NCBI RefSeq assembly: GCF_932274485.2
Contig: NC_065880.2
Span: 74,085,730-74,149,729 of the forward strand
Reading direction: 5' to 3'
Origin: Patella vulgata
Lineage: Eukaryota > Mollusca > Gastropoda > Patellidae
Length of the DNA: 64,000 bases
This document shows positions 13,401 through 22,839 of the stretch, piece by piece (position 1 is the stretch's first letter; each line of letters starts with the position of its first letter). Position numbers and translations under genes: made by a program. The notes below the pieces were generated by a model. The model made no database searches. It was not told the DNA's origin and saw nothing but the letters and a program-made list of their open reading frames with translations.

Positions 13401-16400
13401 TTATTCCTATTTTGTTCTCATAGAATTAATTTCAATGCCGCGGTCCTACTTTTCTGCACCGACTTGAAGATGGGAGTATTTTATATACTGATACTTTATT
13501 TTATTCACAGAAAATAACTGAGGAACAGGCTAGACCTATATTACCTCTCTCATATGTTACGAAAATAATCTATAACCAATTTATTAAAGGATAGTTATGA
13601 ATGATTAAAGCATCTATAACCAATTTATTAAAGATAGTTATGAATGATTAAAAAAATCTATAACCAATTTATTAAAAGATAGTTATGAATGATTAAAACA
13701 TCTATAACCTATTTATTAAACGATATAATGAATAATTAAAAAATCTATAACCAATTTATTAAAAGATAGTTATGAATAATTAAAAAATAAAGTATTACCA
13801 CTTCACCAAAATATAGATCAACATGCTTTAAATTTTTCAGAACAGTAGGACGTTAAACCTCATTTCATTGCATTTAAAAAAAAATTTAGACTATAGTTTG
13901 ATATTATTTGTACAATCCAGGTTGTTTTACTTCTTAAGGGCATGTTTTTTGAGAAATGTTATTATTATATTTATAATCTCGCCATGACATAAATTTTATG
14001 AATAATAAAAGTATCTTACCTGTCCGCCTCCATTTAATTTATTGGTGAGTTTAACTTTACTAAAAGACAAGGGTTCTTTCATCCAGTGGGCTCCGAAATT
14101 AGGAGAATCTGGATGTATGTAAACACAATTTGGGGCAGCAGGTTCCGCTTTACCCCCGGGTACCCAGTCTCCATTTACATATTTCCACCTATGGTTATCC
14201 ACTTGAACAAAATCCAATAGCAACGTGTACATGGCATTCGGGTCTACACCGGACACTGAGACACGGAATACAGGAAACATACGCCTGGAAAATCAAGACA
14301 AAAGACCAATTAATAAAAGAAGCATAAAATTATTGGTAGATAATATTTAGAATTTAGAAATCTTCGCATTTTCTAAAAGGGTGGGGCATAATTATTGATA
14401 TCAATGGCAACTTAGTATTGAGGACAGCCAGGTAACGTTATGAAAATACCAACAAGCACCTGTCCTTTTGTCTGTATTACAAAGTCGTGTCAAACAAAAA
14501 TTCACAAAAAAAACCTTTTTCATCAAATTGCTGAGGATTTCGAAAAATGTTGCAAATTTTACATGTATTAACAAGAAATCCTGTGATATTAAACGGCTTT
14601 TTCATATGAATCAGCGCAAAGTTGCAATAACACATGACACTATATATGGAACACAAGTTACACAGAAGTTATTCTGTTCGGTTACTAAATTTTAATACGA
14701 TCCAAATTAGAAGGGATCAGTATAGTTTTATTAAACAGACTTTTTCCTAGATTTTGTAAGTAAATTATGCATATGATAAATCTTTCATCGTTCTGTAAAT
14801 AAAACGTGTAATTTATCGTTGTTTTTTTTCTAGCTTTGTAAAAATAGTTAACACGGTGGAAATTGTTTAACGCGTTGTTTCTTGACTCTGTCAATACTCT
14901 GATTGATTAGTTAGATTAGACACTGGGCTGATGGTGAATTAATTCAACATGGCTAATGGTACAGACGACCAAATCCCCATTCCCCCTCAATTTATTTCCT
15001 TATAAATTATTAACAATCTCGATTAGATAGTGTGGATGTGTCTCTTTCTGCTTTCATTTTACATATAAATTTTAATAATAAGCCATTAACCCAAGGTCTA
15101 ACTTAACTGGAAGAACCCAATCTGTAATGCTGTCTCTATAACTGATGCTAAAAGTATATTTTGTTAAAATATCTGAATGCCTAATATTGGGATATAAATA
15201 TCTACCCTATTCTGTGCTTCATAACACATGGCATGTTTAGCGCATATATATTAGCTTAGATATGATAAATAACACATTGCTTGTTTATACACAGGCAACA
15301 CATAACACGTAGCTTGCATGTAACACATATCACATAGTTTCTTGTGATGCATAACACATAGCTTGCATGTAACACATATCACATCGTTTCTTGTGATGCA
15401 TAACACATAGCCTGAGTGTAACACATATCACATAGTTTATTGTGATGCATAGCACAGTTACAGGGTGTGTTATAACATAGCTTTTTTAATACATAACACA
15501 TAGCTTCTTGTGATAGATACATAAATGACAGTAGTGTACGTTTGAGCTCAATAATACTTATCACAATACGTCATTGTGATACACGGCACACATAACATAT
15601 TTCGTCTTTGTATCAAAACAGTACTTTTAAGGATGCATGGTACATAACTAATAATAATGCATGATGTGCATTGTTAGTGATATTGTATAATGCATGATAT
15701 GTGCATTGTTAGTGATATATAGTATAATGCATGATATGTGCATTGTTAGTGATATATAGTATAATGCATGATAGGAGCATTGTTTAAGATATATATAGCA
15801 TAATATGGATGCTGCAAAATGTTATATAACATACATGTGTGGATAATGCATCAATTTTGGAAAACAAAACTAATGTTTAATGTCTTTGTAATACATGTTT
15901 ATTAAGATTTGTAAAGTTTGCATTGTTTCTTTATGAAAGATATAAAAAGTATGAAAGATATCGTCATAATGGATTTAACAAAAATATATATTTATGAATT
16001 GTGCTATTACAACCACCGAACAGTTTTAATCATTGTGTTCTTATCATCAGTAGTAAACAAGTATGCGTGTATGATACAGTAACACGAAATAGAAACGTTT
16101 ATAAATAGTTATATTTGGAGTTATTAAAAACCCTATCTTTAGCATTTAAACCTGTCTATTAAATCACAAAACGATTGTTAATCATTTTTCAAAGGGTCTA
16201 TAAGCTGTCAGAAGCAATCTGACCTTTGAAAAGAAACTAAAATTGATTTATTACGACAGCTCTATACATAATAAATAATGATGCGGTCTATTATTCATAA
16301 GCCACCACCCATGTGCGTGTGCTGTAGGTATGTAGAAACACTGAACTTTATTATAGTAGATAGGCATCGCTTTTAGACATCGTTTACAGACAGGCCTACT

Positions 16401-19400
16401 CTCAATACGCTCTATACTAAACGGCTTTATATGGACTATTATTGCCCGATAATAGCGGCTAGAATCGTAAAATTTAAGACTAAATAAAATAAATAGTGTT
16501 TAGCCTGTGAAGGTGGATCGTATTACTAGAGTCGACTTTTGTTATTGTGAAGTACTTCAAGCAGAATATAACAACAAAAACCTTGACTTTTACCTATAAA
16601 AATGTTATTTTCAATGCGAAAAAAAACCCCACAACTAATGAATGCTACCAAAATGTCATCTATTTCAAATTTCTGTTTAAAAATTGTCTTTTGAAAGTGT
16701 GGGGCTGGGAAGCACACCACTCATATGTATATATACACATACTGAATGATGTGGGAATTACAATATTTATTTATGTGGTATGTGGGTGAATGATAATGTG
16801 AATTACAATATATGTTTATGAGTGTGATAGTATGGCAATGCTATGTGAATAACAATATATATTTATTAATGTTATATAAATGGTATGTGAATCACAATAT
16901 ATATTTATTAATATGATAGTATGTGAATGATATGTGAATTACAATATATATTTAATAATTCAATAGTATGTGAATTATGTGTGAATTACAATATAGATTT
17001 ATTAATGTGAAAGTAGCTGAATGCTATTTGGAATAGAATATATATTTATTAATGTGATTGTATGTGAATGTTATGTGAATTACAATATATATCTGTTAAT
17101 GTGATAGTAGCTGAATGATATGTGAAATAAAATATATATCTATTACTGTGATAGTATATGAATGCTATGTGAAATATATATCTGTTAATGTGATAGTAGC
17201 TGAATGGTATGTCAAATAAAATATATCTATTACTGTGATAGTATGTGAATGCTATGTGAATTACAATATATATTCATTAATGTGATAGTATATGAATGCT
17301 ATGTGAATTACAATATATATTTATTAATGTGATAGTAGCTGAATGATATGTGAAATAGAATATACATATATATTAATATGGTAGCATGTGAATTATAATA
17401 TTTATTTATTAATGTTGTAGTAATTGTAAAATATGTGTATTACAGTATTTATTTTTTTTATTAATGTTGTAGTAATTGTATAATATGTGTATTACAGTAT
17501 TTATTCATTTATTAATGTTGTAGTAATTGTATAATATGTGTATTACTATATCTATTCATTTATTAATGTGATAGTAGCTGAATGATATGTGAAATATAAT
17601 GATACAATATTTCATAATAAACCATTGTTCATTTTTCATGTGACATATATATTGGTTGAAGTGTTAAGGTCAAACTGGACAATATGGTTCACAAGAAACA
17701 GAAGCGAAATGGATTAATTTAAGTATATTTAGACGATATTTAATTGGTAAACAGGTCTATTATGATAAATTCTTATGTAAACCTTGACATGTGTTGTTTT
17801 TTTTATGTTCATTATGTAAATCATAAATAATAGAAACAGTATTTGATATATAGTTACATATTTACTTATTGTAAGTCTATATGTTTTGGGCCGTTAAAAG
17901 TTAATAATATATAAACTATTTGCGTCATTGTAATAATCACACAGTTAGTACGTCATATGAGAGAGAGGGGGGGGGAGAGAGAGAGAGGGGGATCGTCGAA
18001 AGCACGTCACTTATTGACAGCATCTTCGAAAGCACGCCACTTATTGACAGGCCTTATGATCTAAAATGTAGGCATTATAATCGGAATGGACCACTCGACC
18101 ACCCCCTCCCCTGACAGAAGAAGTCATCCATTGGTTCTAAATCTTGGCTAACTGCCACTCCACTAAACCGTTACAAATTATTCATTAATAACAATGTGTC
18201 ACCCCTAGTTTATTAATAAACTGCACAATAATACAAACGACATTGTTGTTGTTATTATTTTCCGTTTCTTATTAGTATGACACATCCGTGCTTAGTTTTC
18301 AACACGTATTTCTATTATTGTGGCGTTGAATAGTTTGCGGTTATTTTTGAATGTTTGTTATTATTGTTACGGTTTATGAATAATAAGGCAATATTATGCA
18401 TATTCTAAACAAGAGCTTTCACTGTACCAACCCTTTTAACCTTAATTCTAGGTGTATTATAAAATTCATATTCTCTTGGCTTAGAATAGCCGTAATTTTA
18501 ACTAAACATGACTAAGAATCAGTTATTAAAACAAGTTTTAACTCTAATATGAAACATACAAAACCATAATTTGCAATTATCTCATTTCTGTATAACCCAA
18601 ATCCATATGCAAAAAATCTCAAAAGAAATGAAAATGGCTTTAACGTCCTACTTTCCTGCACGATCCGGGTTAACGAAGAAGGGAATAGAAAAAGAAATTT
18701 GGATATAAGATTTCTGTTAACTTTTATTTTAAATTAGAAAACCAGATGGAAGCACGCCGTTAATTATTAATTGTAGCCATTATGCATTCTGCGTGCACAT
18801 TAATCACATCCAGAATAAAAATTGAAGATGGTTTATTATTTATTGGAATGTCAAATGAAACTGGGAGTTATTTAAAGTATATCATATCATAAACACGAAC
18901 ATGGAATAAACTATGTATTTAGTTTTATTAAATCAAATGAATACAATGAGAATCATTGGGAGTATGGGCATAAGTCAATTCCGTATACGTTTTAATATAA
19001 TTTAGACCATAATTGACCATAAATTGAATATCATAAATTGAATATCACAAATTGAATATCACTAATTGAATATCACAAATAGAATATCATAAATTGGATA
19101 GCATTAATCAATATTTAGAAAATGAATACAAAATTGGACAAATTTTATATTTAGTGTCAACCCAGTTGATATGAATAGCAATTATTATTCGAATACGTAT
19201 GTAATAAACGGTACGTGTTATAAATATAATGAATGGGAGAATGAAATGGGGTTTAACGTCCTATTTTTCTGCGCCAATCTGGCTAATGACAACGGGGTTG
19301 TAAATATACGCATAGTACGAAATAATAAACATTCGTGAATACACAAATATTATATTATTATGTATTGATCATAACATTTATCAATTATAACATTTATCTA

Positions 19401-22213
19401 ATAATTATAACATTCAATAATTGATTATAACACTTCTTCATTAACTATGATATTTTTTGTGTCAATCATGTAGCATATAGGAATTATATCTGTAGGTCTA
19501 TATCATTTTGTGGCGGTTATAATTATTTTTAAATAGCTCGTACCTTTAGTATTTAGTATAATGTAAATCGAAAGCAATACAAAGCTTTTTGTCCTTAGTA
19601 TTTCGGATACAATAACTCTAATATTTAATATTCACTACTGTACATGACTGTATACACGTCCAAACGTGTATGCTACATTTGGATGACAGTTAACTCAAAT
19701 TGCGTGTCCCCAGTTTGTTAATTGATTAATAATATTTGTATTAATAAGCGCAGATTTTCTTCAAAGCGAGTCTTGTATCAAAAAACAAATTAACTTTATT
19801 TGTCCCAAATTCTGTGAATTCACAAAGGACGTTATCGGTTCTTTCTAGATACATGCGTGTCCTGCACTAGGTGTGGACTTGTGAAATAGAAATCTATAGA
19901 GGACCATCGTGGGTGTAATATCAGGCTTTAATTTTGTGAGTGGCCGTGTCAACATTGTAAAAGGACTTATACGCTGTCGTTTAACAAAAAGCTGGTGTGA
20001 ACGTACATAAATTTATTTTCAACCTACACCATGCGTCTTTGAACTAACAAAGACGACTGCTATTTTTGTTTTGTTTTATAAAAAACGTTGGGTTTTTTTA
20101 TTATCCTTGTAGAAAAGATCACACTTTCCCCTTTTTTTTCTTAGCCTTTAAACGTTTCTATCGGGGTTTGAATTACAGATCCCGCAATCAGAAGCCATAA
20201 CACAACTTTTAAAGTGGTACATTACAAATTTTAAATCAATAAATTTAATCATCAAAATAATCTTCGAAATCAATTAGGTCCTTATGAGTAGTCTCAACCC
20301 CGCACCTCTCTGCAGGGCCCGTTATACATACATAGGACCTATGTCTACCTCGATGACTTATCAGCCAATATAAATAGAACTGGCATACTTTAAATATGTT
20401 ATAATATTATTAAGTAGGTGTTACAACTAACACTCTATTAAATTTTAAATTCTACTTTCGATTTTTTGTGTGAGTCGATGAACCAAAAAATGATCATTGC
20501 ATAAATTTATGGTAAAGGGGCGTGTTTTAATCCTACTTATTATTCAGGTAAAATCTAACACATTAGTGATGCTTTCATTACATATAGGAAAAAACGTAAA
20601 TCAGATTTGTTAGCCGTACTTCACAAAATCACACACACGAGAGTCAGGGGAGCATACATGAGAGTCAGGGGAGCATGCATTTGAATATTAGCATAAGCAT
20701 TAAAGACCTATCTATTAAAGTATTGTTTATAGGGCATTTAGTGATAGGACTAACATTGAAAAAACACTATCGTTTTTACCCTGTGCTTGATAACGACAAG
20801 AGGACACTTGTTGAAACGTTGCACTATTAAAGTTGCTAGTGATTGTTATCCATAAAGTTGTGTTGTGTTTTTTCAATATTAAAGTATTGACTATATTATT
20901 ATCATTGTGGTTTATTCAGAATTTCTAAAATATATAATAATATATCTTCACAAAATAACATACATTAGAGTCCGAGAAGCATGCATTGGAATATTCAAGT
21001 ACATTAGAATTAAAAGTCCTATCATAATTCAAAAATTTACAAAAATAACTGGATTATTCTATAAGGTTGTCTTGGTTAACAGTATGTTGTTTACTTATAT
21101 TTTATATTAGTTTTAATGGTATATTTTATATTTAAATATTGTTTATGGAGATTACTACATGTAAAATTTGTTTGGAATTAATAAAAGAATCAATGATAGG
21201 TTAATCATACGATAGAGACATGCTTTCATGTCAAAGTACAGATCTATGCGTATTCTGACATCACGAAATATGTGCGTTGGGTCGATATGAAGGGGTGGGT
21301 GGAGTCAATAAACCTATATACATTTATACCACAGATTATTATCATTTTAGATTTATAAATAATACGATCTAGTATATATGTCTATCAGAATAAATGTCAA
21401 ATGGCGGGAGATAGATCTTCGTTAAATTTTACACGGCTTCAATCAATTAATATAATATTTGCGGTGAAATGCTACATTATGTTTTAGGTGAATATCAATA
21501 ATGGACAATACAACATCGAGTACATATGGTAATTGCTTATAAGATTCGTACTATATGATTTAACGATAATGTCAAATTAACCGGTGCGATATGATATTTA
21601 CATTGGCGTGTATTATGAATGTGTACCTGGTGAATATATCATGCACACAAAGTGTTTATATTTGAATTTGACAGGTATGAAATCAAAAACATGCAAGAAA
21701 TACGGTTGACTGTTTAAATTTCTACGTCGACACCGGAAGATAGTGTTTTAGTTGATTTATTTCCACGCTAGTTTTACACGAAGCACGCCAGACCATGTAA
21801 ATAAGTTGGGGATATAGCCTGCTACTCATTTCAACAGGGGTGGCTTAGTATGCCGGGCGTCAAAATCAATGATGTCATCATAGGTCAACATGTCTGACAA
21901 TATGACACAATACTAATTAACATAATTTAATGAAAATCTTTTTTGTTGAAAAGGGAAAAACGTAAACTACAAACCTGCCATTTTTTGTAACTATCATCTC
22001 ATTCGTAAATTCCTTAAATTTCTCCCATAATGATCTGTCTTCTAATTTCACTGAGAGTTGTCGTTCAGTGGGGTCACCCTTTTCACTCCCCATTGTCATC
22101 TCAGTATCCACAGCGGTCAACAGATGATTAATATCTACTTGATTGGATTTCATATCTATCGGACTGCCAGCACTACGCTCGCCTAAATCACACGTGGCTG
22201 ATGAATCTAACAT
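1029..22213 (-). CDS. brachyury (T): Brachyury T-box transcription factor, complete gene, 7 coding exons
   Basis: Encodes a sequence-specific nuclear transcription factor of the Brachyury class, which acts in blastopore, posterior, gut and axial patterning in animals. Joining 21975-22213, 14020-14284, 7919-8059, 7674-7735, 6433-6494, 2808-2978 and 1029-1405 on the minus strand gives 1317 nt, that is 438 residues plus TGA. The N-terminus (about residues 31-55) has the Brachyury-type motif starting LLTAVDTEM and continuing [10 protein letters not shown]; in this family the region is linked to Smad1 binding. The T-box runs from about residue 55 ([10 protein letters not shown]) to 236 (DAKER) and includes [44 protein letters not shown] and [19 protein letters not shown]. 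The C-terminal half is Ser/Pro/Gly-rich and ends SPLTPPPL, a typical Brachyury ending. Length is normal for the family. The start is the first ATG on the likely mRNA; an in-frame TAA lies upstream at 22271-22273. A TTG six codons upstream (22231) also opens the frame but is less likely. The gene looks intact. I am very sure of class, slightly less of the exact start. Confidence 0.97.
2100..2480 (+). pseudogene. Decayed coding-like stretch of unknown origin in intron 6
   Basis: One plus-strand frame keeps an acidic Asp/Glu/Ser segment followed by a basic Arg/Lys/Gln segment, as in a real protein, but it is broken several times. It may be a fossil of a mobile element or a processed host gene. 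No family can be named from sequence alone. Confidence 0.25.
2808..2978 (-). CDS. brachyury (T): Brachyury coding exon 6
   Basis: 171 nt. Two bases complete L257, 56 codons follow, then one base of G314. It includes [17 protein letters not shown] and a Ser/Pro-rich stretch. The acceptor is TTTATTTTAG and the donor G|GTAAGA. The TGTWYLP tract resembles the linker after the T-box in other Brachyury proteins. Confidence 0.85.
2979..6432 (-). other. Brachyury intron 5 (about 3.5 kb)
   Basis: Mostly unique AT-rich sequence with one foldback element at 6008-6195. The open frames near 4680-5160 on both strands show no family resemblance and are best read as chance. Introns 3 (183 bp), 4 (1179 bp) and 6 (1402 bp) are shorter; intron 6 holds a decayed coding-like stretch. 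Confidence 0.88.
6008..6195. repeat. Foldback element copy 1 (intron 5)
   Basis: Two arms of about 70-80 bases are near-perfect inverted copies; the arms start AACACAA(G/C)ACAGTTCT. They carry the family signature GATTGTT(A/T)(T/G)(C/T)CATA. The minus strand of the left arm holds the hairpin cassette TTGATAACAAG...CTTGTTGAAATGTCG at 6062-6098. Confidence 0.8.
6433..6494 (-). CDS. brachyury (T): Brachyury coding exon 5
   Basis: 62 nt. One base completes R236, then 20 codons ([20 protein letters not shown]), then one base of L257. The acceptor is GTTTCAG and the donor T|GTAAGT. It is the linker just after the T-box. Exon assignment rests on reading-frame continuity and splice sites rather than on a conserved domain. 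Confidence 0.85.
7674..7735 (-). CDS. brachyury (T): Brachyury coding exon 4 (T-box C-terminal helix)
   Basis: 62 nt encoding residues 216-235 plus two bases of R236: [21 protein letters not shown]. This holds the 3-10 and alpha helices of the T-box that contact the DNA minor groove. The acceptor is ATCTTTTTCAG-like (CAG before ATC ACA) and the donor AG|GTGAGT. Confidence 0.96.
7919..8059 (-). CDS. brachyury (T): Brachyury coding exon 3 (T-box)
   Basis: 141 nt, exactly 47 codons (residues 169-215), from [18 protein letters not shown] to [11 protein letters not shown]. The acceptor is CATTTCAG and the donor GAG|GTTGGT. Both flanking introns are phase 0. Confidence 0.97.
9211..9361 (+). other. 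Candidate plus-strand exon inside Brachyury intron 2
   Basis: A strong polypyrimidine acceptor (TTTTTCTTTCAG, ending 9210) is followed by 151 bases, open in one frame and GC-richer than its surroundings, then CAG|GTATTG. The open frame contains [20 protein letters not shown] and continues to 9439. I do not recognise it. Confidence 0.2.
10958..11103. repeat. Foldback element copy 2 (intron 2)
   Basis: Inverted arms both read outward as CACAATTCTAT(G/T)GAA followed by a (C/T)GACAA(G/A) block, with the centre near 11030. They share the terminal motif of copies at 43135 and 6008. Confidence 0.75.
12086..12200. repeat. Foldback element copy 3 (intron 2)
   Basis: Arms of about 42 bases (ACATACTTAT...GACGTTT and its inverse) flank the hairpin cassette GATAACGCCGAGAG...CTCTTCAAAACGTCG at 12128-12160. 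Confidence 0.75.
13259..13387. repeat. Tandem duplication, about 63 bp x 2
   Basis: TTGATTATTTGACAAAAAAT starts both units; the second has a few small insertions. In intron 2. Confidence 0.85.
13434..13476 (-). mobile_element. SINE family A, short tail remnant
   Basis: Only the GTCCTACTTTTCTGCACC segment next to the family A tail is recognisable. In intron 2. Confidence 0.35.
13567..13790. repeat. Tandem array, about 44 bp x 5
   Basis: Unit TCTATAACCAATTTATTAAA then GATAGTTATGAATGATTAAA. Copies are nearly identical except the fourth. In intron 2. Confidence 0.9.
13838..13878 (+). mobile_element. SINE family A, tail remnant
   Basis: ACAGTAGGACGTTAAACCTC followed by a TTTCATTGCATTT tail, typical of the family A 3' end. 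In intron 2. Confidence 0.5.
14020..14284 (-). CDS. brachyury (T): Brachyury coding exon 2 (T-box core)
   Basis: 265 nt. One base completes R80, then residues 81-168 run from [10 protein letters not shown] to KLNGGGQ. The acceptor is TTTTCCAG and the donor CAG|GTAAGA. It carries most of the DNA-binding beta-barrel, including the [13 protein letters not shown] block. Confidence 0.97.
15219..15610. repeat. Tandem array, about 49 bp unit, degenerating at both ends
   Basis: Unit CATAACACATAGCTTGCATG then TAACACATATCACATAGTTT and CTTGTGATG. Best copies lie at 15290-15450. In intron 1. Confidence 0.85.
15656..15805. repeat. Tandem array, about 37 bp x 4
   Basis: Unit AATGCATGATATGTGCATTG then TTAGTGATATATAGTAT. 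In intron 1. Confidence 0.88.
16743..17610. repeat. Large tandem array, about 46-50 bp x about 18
   Basis: Unit ATGCTATGTGAATTACAATA then TATATTTATTAATGTGATAG and TAGCTGA. Length variants alternate (TATGTGAATG or TAGCTGAATG junctions), which suggests a higher-order pattern. In intron 1. Confidence 0.9.
17959..18110 (-). mobile_element. SINE family B remnant with GA tail and internal duplication
   Basis: GA-rich tail (inverted CT tail), then a 29-base segment (TCGAAAGCACG(T/C)CACTTATTGACAG) present twice, then CCTTATGAT, as in other family B heads. In intron 1. Confidence 0.55.
18625..18685 (-). mobile_element. SINE family A, tail remnant
   Basis: Inverted tail with GGCTTTAACGTCCTACTTTC. Diverged, in intron 1. 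Confidence 0.5.
19016..19108. repeat. Short tandem array, 14 bp x about 6
   Basis: Unit ATAAATTGAATATC with single-base variants. In intron 1. Confidence 0.85.
19240..19300 (-). mobile_element. SINE family A, tail remnant
   Basis: ATGAAATGGGGTTTAACGTC then CTATTTTTCTGCGCC, the inverted 3' end of family A. In intron 1. Confidence 0.6.
20752..20880. repeat. Foldback element copy 4 (intron 1)
   Basis: Ends are ATTGAAAAAACAC and its inverse. The cassette CTTGATAACGACAAG...CTTGTTGAAACGTTG is at 20786-20822, and TAGTGATTGTTATCCATAAA, the family signature, follows. Confidence 0.75.
21975..22213 (-). CDS. brachyury (T): Brachyury coding exon 1
   Basis: Residues 1-79 plus two bases of R80. It carries the Smad-interaction-type N-terminal motif and the first strand of the T-box, ending at VTKNG. 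The donor reads AG|GTTTGT. The conserved NGR/R junction is where Brachyury genes usually have an intron. Confidence 0.95.
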
Positions 22214-22288
22214 GGGAAAGGTATTATCCAAGAACGTCGTCTTCTCCAGCGTGAAGATTGTAAGAGAGCGTTATGATCCGTTCGCTAC

Positions 22289-22295
22289 TATATAT
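22289..22295 (-). promoter_or_regulatory. TATA-like element of Brachyury
   Basis: GATATATAG on the minus strand. A start about 30 bases downstream (near 22264) would give a 5' UTR of about 50 nt in which the ATG at 22213 is the first ATG. There is no cap-site evidence. Confidence 0.45.
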
Positions 22296-22394
22296 CACAC
22301 TGCCGAGGTTACATTTGTTTACAAACTTGTAATTCAAGTACCCTCGAATCATGGGACGTCTTCTCTTGTCTGTCACTTATCACTACTGTGTCAA

Positions 22395-22457
22395 CCAATC
22401 AGAAGCCGATATAGCTTGGTAGGCGTGGCCTATTACAGGTGCGCGTTCTGTGATTGG
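22395..22457 (-). promoter_or_regulatory. Brachyury proximal promoter: two CCAAT boxes and a GC/KLF-like box
   Basis: CCAAT reads on the plus strand at 22395-22399 and on the minus strand at 22453-22457. Between them (about 22420-22430) is AGGCGTGGCC, a KLF/Sp-like box. They lie 100-190 bases upstream of the TATA-like element, normal spacing for an RNA polymerase II promoter. Binding is not shown. Confidence 0.45.
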
Positions 22458-22665
22458 TCGAGAGGCGTAATTGAGACAATCTCTACCTGAAAACAAACAT
22501 GCTACAATGAATTCGATGTTAAGAGTATAGTTTGTTGAAAATCTATCAAATGTCATTTATTCCTTCAATAAAAAATACCATCTTGAATATGTACTTTTGC
22601 CTGTAGAGCGTGTCATGAGTTGAATTTTTACTCGGGGAAAATCTATACTAGTTGTACACGACGAA

Positions 22666-22839
22666 ATGGTGCAAACTACTGATAGCTGTGACGGCGGTGA
22701 AAATGTCGCAACGTGCGAATTGGTCACTAGTGGAGATCAGAGTACTGGAAACGGTAGCAAATTTCCAGTGTTTAATTGTTATAGAAGTAAAAGTTTGTAT
22801 TTACCGAGGCTGATGCGAGGAGAGGATAACGTGATTTAG
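22666..22839 (+). CDS. Small divergent ORF upstream of Brachyury, unrecognised
   Basis: 57 codons plus TAG on the strand opposite Brachyury, starting about 450 bases upstream of its ATG. The peptide begins MVQTTDSCDGGENVATCEL and contains the basic segment YRSKSLYLPRLMRGED. Base composition is more balanced than the surroundings. It could be a micropeptide, the first exon of a divergent gene sharing the promoter region, or chance. No domain is seen. Confidence 0.25.
   Translation: MVQTTDSCDGGENVATCELVTSGDQSTGNGSKFPVFNCYRSKSLYLPRLMRGEDNVI

Larger units (their letters stand above)
8060..14019 (-). other. Brachyury intron 2 (about 6.0 kb)
   Basis: Contains two foldback elements (10958-11103, 12086-12200), two tandem arrays (13259-13387, 13567-13790), a SINE A tail near 13845 and one candidate plus-strand exon (9211-9361). 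The remainder is AT-rich unique sequence. Confidence 0.9.
14285..21974 (-). other. Brachyury intron 1 (about 7.7 kb)
   Basis: Contains several tandem arrays (15219-17610, 19016-19108), a foldback element (20752-20880), one SINE B piece and two short SINE A tails (near 18630 and 19245). The stretch 19300-20750 and 20900-21970 looks unique, with no ORF I can support. Long first introns of developmental genes often hold enhancers, but none can be pinpointed here. Confidence 0.9.

Noticed and set aside
14130-14327. Plus-strand ORF over exon 2
   Set aside because: Antisense shadow of the T-box exon.
22143-22490. 115-codon plus-strand ORF across the Brachyury start
   Set aside because: It is the antisense shadow of exon 1 and the promoter.
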